From the IMG/VR virus record IMGVR_UViG_3300048032_000456, positions 1 to 23,323 of that record: a DNA stretch of 23,323 nt; one strand, written 5' to 3'. The notes beneath the pieces were generated by a model. That model ran no database searches and was not told the DNA's origin. It saw nothing but the letters and a program-made list of their open reading frames with translations. The translations under genes were made by a program, and so were the position numbers. Below are positions 12,397 through 21,243 of the stretch, one piece after another (positions within the stretch are counted from its first letter, which is position 1; each line of letters opens with the position of its first letter). Source of the DNA: a virus.

Positions 12397-15300
12397 ATGG
12401 CCAAGAAGTTTTTAAGCGACATAGAGCTTGATGCAGGATTAGTAGATGTAAATGGTAATACAGGTACATCTGGCCAGATACTTTCATCTACAGGAACAGG
12501 TGTTGATTGGATAAGCCAAGATGACATAACAGCTGGACAAGTTGACAAGGCTCTTTCACTTACGTTACAAGTAAAAAACACAGAGTCTGTGGCACTAACA
12601 AAAGGACAAGTTGTTTGTGCAGCTCCTACCGCTACACCACCGTCTGGAAATGTCATTGAAGTAAAACTTGCAGATAACAACGGTACAGATAGTATGCCAG
12701 TTATCGGTATTTTAAACGAAGGTTTGGACGCAGCAGGTGGTGCAAATGATGAAGGCGAAGCTATTATGTTTGGCCGTATTTCTGGTATAGATACATCCGC
12801 GTTTTCTGTAGGCGATGAAGTTTTTGTTTCAGATACGCCTGGTGGGTTAACCGCCACCAAACCAACTGGAGTAAAATACATTCAGAAGGTTGGAGTTATA
12901 ATGCGTGATGACGCTTCCAATGGTACAATAGAAGTATTTGGTGCAGGAAGAACAAACGACGTTCCAACCCCATTGTATATAGACCACGCCAATCAACGTT
13001 TAGGAATTAGAAAAACATCCCCAAGCTCAGAGCTTCACATAAACAACGACTCTGCATTACCACAATTAACATTGTCTAATGCGCCAGCTACTGGATATGG
13101 AGGTGGTGGTAAAATTATAATTGAAGGAGGTACTAACGACTTTGTTTACGGTTCAATAGAGTTTGAAAATGGAGGTAGTAGAGACGCTAGATTCGCCTAT
13201 TCTGCAGCGTCCAGAGAAATGTCTTTCAGAGTAAACGAAAGAGGTATATCTGGTCAAGGATACTTTAGGTTTTATAACGAAACTATTGAAATTGCAGAGA
13301 TAAATGCATCGGGAATATACGGAAACGTATTCTACGACCAAGGAAACTCAGGTTACTATGTAAATCCTGCTTCAACTGGAAATTCATTCAATGCTTTAGG
13401 GTACGCACATATACGTGGAGGAATCACTACAGACGGAAGTGCAAGAAGTTACACATGGAGAGCGTTAGATAATACTGCAAGTTCTAGCACTAGATATCAG
13501 AAGATAGCCAGAATAACAAGTAGTCAATCATCTAGATTTATTATAGAGCTTGCTGGAAGAAGCACCTCTTATGATGATGTGTCGTTACCAGCAATGGGAT
13601 ATATTGTTGGTCAATTAAATAACGATAACAACTACGACTTAGTGTTTTACAACCACAGTGGTGAAGACACGGTTGTTGATGAAGTAGGACAGGTGGACGT
13701 TAGCACAACGGCTACTGATATATATATAAAGGTTTCTTTTTTTTCAGAAGTAACAGCTCATGCTCATATAAGTGATGGGACTATTGCTGTAGACAGCACA
13801 AGTGCTGGAAGCACAGAACCTAGTGATTATATAGCTGCAACAAATATAACAGTATGGAATAGTAGAAACGACGGTTCTGGCTCAGGTCTTGATGCTGATT
13901 TGTTAGACGGTAACCACGCCTCAGACTTTGCATCATCATCACACAACCACGACGGAGATTATGTTGAGCTCACGGGAGATACAATGTCTGGACCGCTAAT
14001 TATTGATGAAAGCGACACTACAGATAAGTGGTTGTTTAGAGTTGATAATAACGGAAGCAACTTTTCAGGATTCTGGTCGGCGTCTCAAGATATTCAGTTG
14101 TATTTAAGAGATGATGCTGGAAATGTAAGAGTTCAGTTGAGACCAGATGCAAGAAGCCTTTTCTATGATGGTTTAGAGGCTGCAAACCTATACGATTCTG
14201 ACAACACCTCATATTACGTAAACCCAGCATCAACTTCAAATTTACAAGAGTTAGAAATATTAAGAAACTCAAGTAACTATACAGTTAATTTAACTGATGC
14301 TCACGATAGAGCAGGGTTGATGATTAAATCATCTACTAACTTTGATAGTAAACTTGCGTTTAGTTCTGGAGCAAACTCTATACAATATATACAAGCTTTA
14401 AATAATGCTCACACAACAGGAAGAGATATTGGAATTAACCCATTCGGCGGCAATGTCGGTATCGGAACTACTAGTCCTGGCGCTAGATTGCACGTATCAT
14501 CTGGAACGGCTAATGAAGATTGTGTTGTTATAATAGAATCTGATACTGATAATAACGATGAAACCTCTAACCCCAGACTAGAATTAAGACAAGATGCAGG
14601 CGGAGTTGTTGGAAGATTAGGCTACAGAAATAATACTAATAGCTTAGAGCTTATAAACCAATACGCGGAAGCCTTATATTTAGGCACTAGCAATACTACA
14701 GATTTAACAATACTTAGTAACGGCAAAGTCGGGATTGGAACAACTAGTCCAAACCAAAAACTAACTATAAAAGGCACAGACCAATACGTCGCGGCTGAAC
14801 AGACAAATTATGTTTGGGGAGGCACAACCACCATAGGCGTAAGAATGGGTACTGATGCTACTGCGGGTTTATTAGATTTCAGGCGCTGGACTGGGTCAGC
14901 CACTACTCACGGGACTGCTTTAATCACTCAAGCTAATTTAGACGGTGGTTATGGTCTTGATTTTAGAGTAGATACTAAATCATCAAACACTGTGGCTACG
15001 ACTAGCAGAATGTTTTTAAGTGCATCTGGAGAAGTCGGGATTGGGACTACGAGTCCAAGTCAAAAACTACACGTTTCAAGTGGCGACCAATCAACGGCAA
15101 GAATAAGATTATCTAATACAAACACATCCAGCGGAGGCGATAATATAGAGTTAGTAGCTGGAGTGCACAATGTTACCCAAGATGGATTTAGTATATACAA
15201 CGCTTCAGGTGGTGTAACTCAATTTGTTATCCAAGGAGGTGGTAACGTTGGTATTGGTAAAGAGGCTCCTTCTGAGGCTTTAGACGTAGACGGAAGCATA

Positions 15301-16692
15301 ACATCTAACGCTACTATATGGACAGGGTATGACGCTGGAGTTACTAACTCTATTTCATGTTCTGGTTGGTTTAGAAGTTCTGGAAGCACTGGCTGGTATA
15401 ATGCAACCTATGGTGGTGGAATATACATGGTTGACTCAACTTGGGTTAGAGCATATAATAATAAGAAGTTTTTTGCGGATAACACTATAGAATCTAATTC
15501 AGGAATGTATGCTCCTATATTCTATGACAGAAATAACACTGGGTATTTTTTTAACGGAGATGCTTCTAAAGACAATGTAGATTTAGTTACAGGTTCAAAT
15601 TACGCTATTAACGTTTTAGGAACCATCTCAGGAGGCCATAGAAAACATGGAAACTTAGAAACTCCTGAAATGCAATTTAGTGTTGGTGGAAGCACTGACC
15701 TTAACTGGAAAAAGCTTTTTGATGTTGTTACAGGCGACGCTAGCTACTCTGGATGGGGTGCTGAAATAGAAATAACAGACTTTAGCGGAAACTTTGGTAG
15801 CGCAACGTATTCAGGTGGAGAGCTTTATAAAGGAGCGCTAAGTATATATCACTGGGGAGGGACAGGAACCACACCAGAAACTCCATACGCAAATATACCT
15901 TATGCTCTACGAAATAATGTAAGGTGGTACAAAATACAAGAATCTGGTCAAAACAGATATCAACTTCAAGTTAAATCTGTAGGAAACTATCAACAGTTAT
16001 ACATAAAAGTTAAGCCAGGAATTGGAAATCAGGTTGCTGATATTATATCATATGCTAATGATACAAATGGAGCGACTTCTGGGGGAACTGCGTATACCTC
16101 AACTCAAGCCGTCAACTTTAATCACGAATTTGCAGGGGGTATTTGGACGAACGATGGTCGAATTATAGGTTGGAAAAATGCTTATGGAAGTCCATATTTA
16201 TCAAGTTACTACGGGTCTATATTTACAAGTACAAGTTTTTATGTTGGTTCGCCATTTTCTACGACTACCCAACTTTATGCTGGCCCTGTTTCTGGGACTA
16301 TTTACTATGATAGGAACAATACCACCTATTATGTGGACCCAAACAGCACTGGAGATTCTATCCGTGTTGCTGGTGATGTTGTAGCATATTACTCTTCGGA
16401 TAAAAGGCTTAAGGATAACATCAAGCCAATAGAGAACGCATTAGACAAAGTTAAGGCAATAAGCGGGGTTACATTTGAATGGAATGAAAAGTCACACAAG
16501 ACCACAGGCAAAAAAGATGTAGGGGTTGTTGCTCAAGAAATAGAAGCTGTTCTTCCAGAACTTGTAGAGACAAGAACTAACGGATATAAGGCTGTAGATT
16601 ATCAAAAACTAACAGCTGTACTTATTGAATCTGTAAAAGAGCTTACGGCTAAGGTTGAAGCTTTAGAGAATAAGCAATGTAATTGTAAATAG
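12397..16692 (+). CDS. Giant tail fibre with C-terminal S74 intramolecular chaperone, 1431 residues
   Basis: A virion-binding N-terminus (LSDIELDAGLVDVNGNTGT) leads into about 1,300 residues of Gly/Ser/Thr/Asn-rich beta structure. Five GIGTTSP-type repeats occur near residues 200, 685, 776, 878 and 949, and four YYVNPAST-type repeats near 311, 598, 1043 and 1303. The last 100 residues are a peptidase S74 domain: SSDKRLKDNI puts the catalytic Ser and Lys at S1334 and K1339, five apart as in endosialidase tail spikes, followed by ISGVTFEWN, VGVVAQEIEAVLPE, VDYQKL and a terminal coiled coil ending QCNCK. The domain drives trimerisation and then cuts itself off just before its Ser, so the mature fibre would be about 1,333 residues. 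The spacer before the ATG is AAATAAAATATGG, typical of Bacteroidetes starts. Confidence 0.93.
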   Translation: MAKKFLSDIELDAGLVDVNGNTGTSGQILSSTGTGVDWISQDDITAGQVDKALSLTLQVKNTESVALTKGQVVCAAPTATPPSGNVIEVKLADNNGTDSMPVIGILNEGLDAAGGANDEGEAIMFGRISGIDTSAFSVGDEVFVSDTPGGLTATKPTGVKYIQKVGVIMRDDASNGTIEVFGAGRTNDVPTPLYIDHANQRLGIRKTSPSSELHINNDSALPQLTLSNAPATGYGGGGKIIIEGGTNDFVYGSIEFENGGSRDARFAYSAASREMSFRVNERGISGQGYFRFYNETIEIAEINASGIYGNVFYDQGNSGYYVNPASTGNSFNALGYAHIRGGITTDGSARSYTWRALDNTASSSTRYQKIARITSSQSSRFIIELAGRSTSYDDVSLPAMGYIVGQLNNDNNYDLVFYNHSGEDTVVDEVGQVDVSTTATDIYIKVSFFSEVTAHAHISDGTIAVDSTSAGSTEPSDYIAATNITVWNSRNDGSGSGLDADLLDGNHASDFASSSHNHDGDYVELTGDTMSGPLIIDESDTTDKWLFRVDNNGSNFSGFWSASQDIQLYLRDDAGNVRVQLRPDARSLFYDGLEAANLYDSDNTSYYVNPASTSNLQELEILRNSSNYTVNLTDAHDRAGLMIKSSTNFDSKLAFSSGANSIQYIQALNNAHTTGRDIGINPFGGNVGIGTTSPGARLHVSSGTANEDCVVIIESDTDNNDETSNPRLELRQDAGGVVGRLGYRNNTNSLELINQYAEALYLGTSNTTDLTILSNGKVGIGTTSPNQKLTIKGTDQYVAAEQTNYVWGGTTTIGVRMGTDATAGLLDFRRWTGSATTHGTALITQANLDGGYGLDFRVDTKSSNTVATTSRMFLSASGEVGIGTTSPSQKLHVSSGDQSTARIRLSNTNTSSGGDNIELVAGVHNVTQDGFSIYNASGGVTQFVIQGGGNVGIGKEAPSEALDVDGSITSNATIWTGYDAGVTNSISCSGWFRSSGSTGWYNATYGGGIYMVDSTWVRAYNNKKFFADNTIESNSGMYAPIFYDRNNTGYFFNGDASKDNVDLVTGSNYAINVLGTISGGHRKHGNLETPEMQFSVGGSTDLNWKKLFDVVTGDASYSGWGAEIEITDFSGNFGSATYSGGELYKGALSIYHWGGTGTTPETPYANIPYALRNNVRWYKIQESGQNRYQLQVKSVGNYQQLYIKVKPGIGNQVADIISYANDTNGATSGGTAYTSTQAVNFNHEFAGGIWTNDGRIIGWKNAYGSPYLSSYYGSIFTSTSFYVGSPFSTTTQLYAGPVSGTIYYDRNNTTYYVDPNSTGDSIRVAGDVVAYYSSDKRLKDNIKPIENALDKVKAISGVTFEWNEKSHKTTGKKDVGVVAQEIEAVLPELVETRTNGYKAVDYQKLTAVLIESVKELTAKVEALENKQCNCK

Positions 16693-16694
16693 TT

Positions 16695-17252
16695 ATGGCA
16701 GTACCAGCAAGCGGACCGTTATCTTTAAGGGGAATAAGAGCGGAAGTTACTTATAGCGACTACACGCAACTAAGTTCTATTGTAAACATAAGTTTATCAG
16801 ATGTATCTACTGGGGTTAATGGAACTTTGAACACTTCAAGTTTAAGACCTGATGGTAACACACCTCATAAGATGAGTGAATGGCGTAGTTATGACCACGA
16901 TTATTCAGCAACAACCGCTCCAAGTGTTTCAACTGGAATATGTGGTTGGAATAGTACAAATAACTGGATAGACGCTTTTGGAAGCGTAAGTAGTGATGGT
17001 GGAGCAACTATAACACAAAGAGGGTTTGTATACTCAACGTCCAACACATCGCCAACAACAGGTAACTCTGCTATGAGGTCTGTTAGTGGAACAACAGGTA
17101 TTATGAGTGCTACTATATACGTGATTCAAACTTCATCATCATATAATATGTATGTTAGAGCTTTTGCTACAAATAGCGTTGGGACAAGTTATGGAGTAAC
17201 TAGAACTGTAACTATACCAGCGGGTAGTGGTGGTGGGTTTATTAGTCCTTAA
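16695..17252 (+). CDS. Virion protein with Ig/fibronectin-like domain, 185 residues
   Basis: The N-terminus (SGPLSLRGIRAEVTYSDYTQ and a later MSEWRSYD) is a structural-protein opening seen in marine phages. The C-terminal half (about 80-175) carries ITQRGFVYSTSNTSPT then YNMYVRAFATNSVGTSYG, a fibronectin/Ig-like pattern very common in Bacteroidetes surface proteins. Such domains decorate phage virions and bind glycans weakly. It follows the large fibre by 2 bases, so it may be an accessory tip protein. Domain capture from a Bacteroidetes host is plausible but not shown. Confidence 0.75.
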   Translation: MAVPASGPLSLRGIRAEVTYSDYTQLSSIVNISLSDVSTGVNGTLNTSSLRPDGNTPHKMSEWRSYDHDYSATTAPSVSTGICGWNSTNNWIDAFGSVSSDGGATITQRGFVYSTSNTSPTTGNSAMRSVSGTTGIMSATIYVIQTSSSYNMYVRAFATNSVGTSYGVTRTVTIPAGSGGGFISP

Positions 17253-17263
17253 TAAAAAATTAG

Positions 17264-17271
17264 TATATTTG
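17264..17271 (+). promoter_or_regulatory. -7 element (TATATTTG) before the packaging block
   Basis: TATATTTG matches TAnnTTTG. A start near 17277 gives a leader of about 13 bases before ATG 17291, as for the other promoters in this window. It lies in a 38-base gap between the fibre block and the packaging block. No clear -33 TTG is visible. Confidence 0.5.
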
Positions 17272-17290
17272 CAATATAAATATTTAAGTT

Positions 17291-17662
17291 ATGAATATAT
17301 CATATGAATGGAAGATTACGGCTTTGAAGAAAGCGCCATCACTAGACGAATTGTCAGATGTAATCACTCACGTAAGATTTGACTATACTGGAACCGATGC
17401 TGATTCTGGTGAGTCCTACACATTTAGTGGCGCATGCCCTATATTACCTCCAGACCCTAATGTATTTACTCCTCTAACAGAGGTTTTAGAATCTGATGTA
17501 ATTTTATGGGCACAAGCAAACCACCCAACAGACCACATGAATTATATTATTGAGAAAAACATCTCAGACAAAATCACTCCTAAAAATGAGGAGGTAAGTG
17601 TTGATGAGGTCTCTTGGTTGACATCTCTAGAGGAGCAGGTCGATGAAGAAGAAACAGAATAA
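17291..17662 (+). CDS. Conserved-type phage protein of unknown function, 123 residues
   Basis: The opening ISYEWKITALKK, the HVRFDYTGTDADSGESYTFS section and the later VLESDVILWAQA segment fit a pattern I know from small cyanophage proteins of unknown role (YEWKI start, beta segments with a TGTD loop, then a W-containing helix). The C-terminal 25 residues are very acidic (EEQVDEEETE). There is no membrane span. Location before the packaging genes suggests a virion or scaffold role, unproven. Confidence 0.72.
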   Translation: MNISYEWKITALKKAPSLDELSDVITHVRFDYTGTDADSGESYTFSGACPILPPDPNVFTPLTEVLESDVILWAQANHPTDHMNYIIEKNISDKITPKNEEVSVDEVSWLTSLEEQVDEEETE

Positions 17663-17686
17663 CAGTAATAATTAAAATTAAATAAA

Positions 17687-17965
17687 ATGACAAAATCAGT
17701 TAAGGACATTCCTGTCCAAGCAACAATTCAAGTCGACGAAAAAATTATAAACAGTATTCGTCAAATCAGACAAGTTCAATCCAACATACAAATGGAGGTT
17801 GGAGCTATGGAGGCTCAAAAACACATAGCACTTCACAAGCTACATGAAGAAGGTGAAAAGTTACAATCTATTATGGTTGAGCTCGAAAAAGAGCACGGCA
17901 AGGGAAGTATCAACTTAGACACTGGAGAGCTTACTCTTGATTCACCTGATAATGGAAATTCGTAA
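17687..17965 (+). CDS. Coiled-coil protein, 92 residues
   Basis: Residues about 20-72 form a long heptad-patterned helix (IRQIRQVQSNIQMEVGAMEA and so on), followed by EKEHGKGSINLDTGELTLDS, a short beta motif recurrent in marine phage proteins of this size. It probably forms a dimer or trimer. The ATG follows an AAATAAAATG-type A-rich leader. It overlaps the next gene by 14 bases. The function is unknown; a small structural or assembly protein is a reasonable guess. Confidence 0.7.
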   Translation: MTKSVKDIPVQATIQVDEKIINSIRQIRQVQSNIQMEVGAMEAQKHIALHKLHEEGEKLQSIMVELEKEHGKGSINLDTGELTLDSPDNGNS

Positions 17966-18176
17966 GATATCAATAGGAGCAGACTACAAGGGTAGCGCTA
18001 TGCATTACATCTTAGGACAAGATGTTTTGAATGGAAGCCATGCTATTCATCTTATTGATTTTAATAAAGAAAAAGAATCTTATCTTATATATATAGAAAA
18101 AGATAATGAGGTTTTTCTTTGGAAGGAATTTAACAAGAACATACCTGTATCCATAGAGTACAACATTTATTTTTAA
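17952..18176 (+). CDS. Hypothetical protein, 74 residues
   Basis: ATG 17952 is preferred to the in-frame TTG at 17937 because it gives MEIRKISIGADYKGSAMHYI as a natural start. The product is beta-rich, without Cys or membrane span, with alternating hydrophobics (SYLIYIEKDNEVFLWKEF). Its TAA abuts the ATG of the next gene at 18177 with no gap, suggesting coupled expression. I do not recognise it. Confidence 0.65.
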   Translation: MEIRKISIGADYKGSAMHYILGQDVLNGSHAIHLIDFNKEKESYLIYIEKDNEVFLWKEFNKNIPVSIEYNIYF

Positions 18177-18734
18177 ATGAAATCACCGTATTACTTCATC
18201 ATTAAACCTGTTGGAGATGAATACGTGAACGAGGTCGATATAGCTGGGAAAAAGATAATTGTAAATTCAAGTGTAGAAGACCACAAGCACGTAAATCGTC
18301 TTGGAGAAATAGTGCATATCCCTGGCAGATATAAAGGAAGTATATCGGTTGGGGATATCGTCATTGTACACCATAATATATTCAGGATTTACTATGACAT
18401 GAAGGGTAGGCCTAAAAAGTCACCAAACTTCTTCAAAGACGGTCTTTATTTTATTGATGAAAGTCAGTTTTATCTTTATCATAATGGAGATAGATGGAAC
18501 TCTGTAGACAACTTCTGCTTTGTTAAACCTATCGACAAAGAAAATTCGTATCTTTATGAGGAGGGAGAAGAACTAAATACAGGCGTTTTGGTTTATGGTA
18601 ATGAGAATCTGAGCAAACTAGGCGTTAGCGAGGGAGACAAAATAAACTTTACAAAAAACAGCGAATATCGTTTTGACGTAGATGGAGATATTGTGTATAG
18701 AATGAGGACAAATGATATATGCACATTATTATAG
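18177..18734 (+). CDS. Protein with two tandem GroES-like domains
   Basis: Domain 1 (about residues 5-100) has YYFIIKPVGDEY, a GKKIIVNSS segment, LGEIVHIPG and then VGDIVIVHHNIFR. Domain 2 (about 113-185) repeats the theme: FCFVKPID, LNTGVLVYG, then EGDKINFTKNSEYRFDVDGD and YRMRTNDI. Both follow the GroES order: N-terminal strand, loop, GEVxxVG, VGDxVxF, and an end with an acidic turn before a short hydrophobic strand. I recall similar two-domain proteins near terminase genes in marine phages, sometimes annotated as co-chaperonin. It could cap GroEL in a modified way or be a structural use of the fold. It lies between small genes and the probable small terminase. Call by fold pattern only. 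Confidence 0.65.
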   Translation: MKSPYYFIIKPVGDEYVNEVDIAGKKIIVNSSVEDHKHVNRLGEIVHIPGRYKGSISVGDIVIVHHNIFRIYYDMKGRPKKSPNFFKDGLYFIDESQFYLYHNGDRWNSVDNFCFVKPIDKENSYLYEEGEELNTGVLVYGNENLSKLGVSEGDKINFTKNSEYRFDVDGDIVYRMRTNDICTLL

Positions 18735-18735
18735 T

Positions 18736-19014
18736 ATGAGCAATATAATAGAAATAAAAGAAAGAATTATTCAGGCTGGGCACGAGGCTGTAAAACAACT
18801 AATCAAGGTTGCTGAAGAGGAGATTATAAAACCAGACCCAGATGATGAGTTGGCAGCTGACAGATTAAAAAATGCAGCAGCCACAAAAAAACTAGCAATA
18901 TTCGACGCTTTCGAGATTCTAAATCGAATTGAAAACGAAAAGAATATGCTAGAAAACCCAGAAGAGGAAAAGAAAAACTTAACAGGAGGATTTGCAGAAA
19001 GAAGGTCTAAATAA
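18736..19014 (+). CDS. terS: Probable terminase small subunit
   Basis: The 92-residue protein is helical: an N-terminal helix (IIEIKERIIQAGHEAVKQLI), then IKPDPDDELAADRLKNAAAT and KKLAIFDAFEILNRIENEK. This acidic DDELAADRLKNAAxTKKLAIFDA pattern with a short coiled coil, directly before a large terminase gene, fits a DNA-recognition terminase subunit. It is smaller than many TerS proteins (about 140-180 residues), so it may lack a classic HTH. ATG 18736 follows the previous stop by one base; a TTG start further upstream is possible. The stop overlaps a TAATG (19012-19016). Confidence 0.6.
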   Translation: MSNIIEIKERIIQAGHEAVKQLIKVAEEEIIKPDPDDELAADRLKNAAATKKLAIFDAFEILNRIENEKNMLENPEEEKKNLTGGFAERRSK

Positions 19015-21241
19015 TGATTTATGCGTAGTTTTAAAGGACTTTATACCGTCTAAGGTATTGATATCTAGAAACAGAAAAAAGTCTTTTAAATATGGTTATG
19101 ACGCAGATTTAGACATGATTGTGATATCCAGGGACGGCATGGTTGGTGATGTTGTTCGTATCAATAGCCTAAACATAGCACTTCCAAAAAAACCAAAAGA
19201 AGTATACAGAAGGTCATCTGAAAAAAAAGACCAATATTGGGAAGCTTCCGAGTATCCAAAAGCACTTAAACCATTGCAGACCATATTTCAATGGAATGAA
19301 ATGAATAAGGATTTCAAGGAGACTTGGGTTCCTTATATCGAGAATGAGTTTGACAGAAGGGAGAATGGGTTTTGGTTTATGAACAACGGAAAACCCGTGT
19401 ACATAACTGGTACACACTACATGTACTTGCAGTGGACAAAGATTGATGTGGGTAGGCCAGAATACAGGGAATCAAACAGAATATTCTTTATATATTGGGA
19501 AGCGTGTAAAGCAGATGATAGATGTTACGGAATGTGCTATTTAAAAAACAGACGTTCTGGTTTTTCGTTTATGTCTTCTGCTGAAATAGTTAATCAAGCA
19601 ACAATAACGTCAGACTCTAGGTTTGGAATACTATCCAAAACAGGTAGTGATGCTAAAAAAATGTTTACAGATAAGGTTGTGCCTATATCAGTGAACTACC
19701 CATTCTTTTTCAAGCCAATACAAGACGGGATGGATAGACCAAAGTCAGAGCTTGCTTACAGAGTTCCAGCTTCTAAACTCACTAGGAAATCTATATCAAA
19801 CACCAGCGTCACAAATGACCTGCAAGGATTAGATACTACTATCGACTGGAAAAACACAGGGGACAATAGTTATGATGGGGAAAAATTAGCTTTATTAGTG
19901 CATGATGAAAGTGGTAAGTGGGAGAAACCTGACAACATCTTAAATAACTGGCGTGTAACAAAAACTTGTTTGCGTTTAGGTAGTAGGGTTATAGGTAAGT
20001 GTCTTATGGGCTCTACTTCTAACGCCTTAGACAAAGGAGGGGAAAACTTTAAAAAACTATATTACGATTCAGACCCAACCACAAGAAATTCAAATGGACA
20101 GACAAAAAGCGGGCTGTATAACCTATTTATCCCGATGGAGTGGAACATGGAGGGTTTTATTGATATGTATGGTCAGCCTGTTTTAGATTCTCCGAAATTA
20201 CCAAAAGTTAGTACCAATGGTGATTACATTCACCAAGGGGCATTAGAATATTGGCAAAACGAGGTAGATAGTCTTAAAAACGACCCTGATGCGCTAAACG
20301 AATATTATAGACAGTTCCCTAGAACAGAGTCTCATGCTTTTCGAGATGAATCTAAAAACACCATATTTAACCTAACTAGAATATATGAGCAAATAGACTA
20401 CAATGATTCTTTTGCTATAAAGTCCACAGTGTCAAGAGGTAACTTTCATTGGAGAAATGGACAAAGAGATACCGAAGTTGTATTCAGCCCAGAAACCAAA
20501 GGAAGGTTTTTCTTGTCATGGATTCCTAGCAAGGATTTAATGAATAATGTAACAGAAAAGAACGGTAGGAAATATCCTGGTAATGCACACATGGGTTCTT
20601 TTGGTTGCGACTCCTATGATATATCTGGAACTGTAAACGGAGGAGGTTCTAAGGGGTCTTTACATGGAATGACTAAGTTTCACATGGAAGATGGTCCAAC
20701 AAATATGTTTTTTTTAGAATACATATCAAGACCTCAAACTGCTGAGTTATTCTACGAAGATGTATTGATGGCTTTACATTTTTATGGTATGCCGATACTT
20801 GTGGAAAATAACAAGCCAAGGTTGTTGTATTATTTAAAAGAAAGAGGATATAGAGCGTTTTCTTTAAATAGACCAGATAAACACAAAAACGTTTTATCTA
20901 AAGCAGAGCGAGAGTTAGGAGGTATTCCGTCATCGTCTGCCGTAATCTCTGTTCACGCAGAAAGCATAGAAAGTTATATAGAAAACCATGTGGGAGTACT
21001 TAGAGACCAAGCAAATATGGATTTTGGAAGCTGTGGTAATATGTTTTTCAACAGGACTTTGCTTGATTGGGCTAACTATGACATCAACAATAGAACAAGG
21101 TTTGATGCCACTGTAAGTTCTGGGTTTGCTATTATGGCAAATCAGTCACGCAAGAATATAGGACAAGAAAAACGTAATCAAATAAATATTAACTTTGCAA
21201 GATACAGTAACAAAGGTTTTGTTAGTGAAATTATTAAATAA
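18992..21241 (+). CDS. terL: Terminase large subunit (DNA-packaging ATPase/nuclease)
   Basis: The 749-residue frame carries an ATPase domain with a variant Walker A loop, LKNRRSGFS (184-192), a Walker B-like LALLVHDES (D305, E306) and a coupling-motif-like CLMGSTSN (337-344). The nuclease half has MGSFGCDSYD (Asp of an RNase H-like fold), FFLEYISRPQTAELFYED and PILVENNKPRLLYYL (Glu). It pumps DNA into proheads and cuts it at headful or specific sites. It precedes the portal by 2 bases. Its start is odd: the only clean in-frame codon is TTG 18992, whereas TAATG at 19012-19016 gives an ATG one base out of frame with the conserved DLCVVLKDF start. A one-base error there, or a non-ATG start, would explain it. 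Confidence 0.93.
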   Translation: MQKEGLNNDLCVVLKDFIPSKVLISRNRKKSFKYGYDADLDMIVISRDGMVGDVVRINSLNIALPKKPKEVYRRSSEKKDQYWEASEYPKALKPLQTIFQWNEMNKDFKETWVPYIENEFDRRENGFWFMNNGKPVYITGTHYMYLQWTKIDVGRPEYRESNRIFFIYWEACKADDRCYGMCYLKNRRSGFSFMSSAEIVNQATITSDSRFGILSKTGSDAKKMFTDKVVPISVNYPFFFKPIQDGMDRPKSELAYRVPASKLTRKSISNTSVTNDLQGLDTTIDWKNTGDNSYDGEKLALLVHDESGKWEKPDNILNNWRVTKTCLRLGSRVIGKCLMGSTSNALDKGGENFKKLYYDSDPTTRNSNGQTKSGLYNLFIPMEWNMEGFIDMYGQPVLDSPKLPKVSTNGDYIHQGALEYWQNEVDSLKNDPDALNEYYRQFPRTESHAFRDESKNTIFNLTRIYEQIDYNDSFAIKSTVSRGNFHWRNGQRDTEVVFSPETKGRFFLSWIPSKDLMNNVTEKNGRKYPGNAHMGSFGCDSYDISGTVNGGGSKGSLHGMTKFHMEDGPTNMFFLEYISRPQTAELFYEDVLMALHFYGMPILVENNKPRLLYYLKERGYRAFSLNRPDKHKNVLSKAERELGGIPSSSAVISVHAESIESYIENHVGVLRDQANMDFGSCGNMFFNRTLLDWANYDINNRTRFDATVSSGFAIMANQSRKNIGQEKRNQININFARYSNKGFVSEIIK

Positions 21242-21243
21242 AT

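Noticed and set aside
12990-15300. CRISPR-like or tandem DNA repeats
   Set aside because: The repeated GIGTTSP units are protein-level, irregularly spaced by about 220-1,460 bases and diverged in DNA; there is no repeat-spacer array.
10190-16692. Diversity-generating retroelement targeting the fibres
   Set aside because: No reverse transcriptase or template/variable repeat pair is visible in the window.
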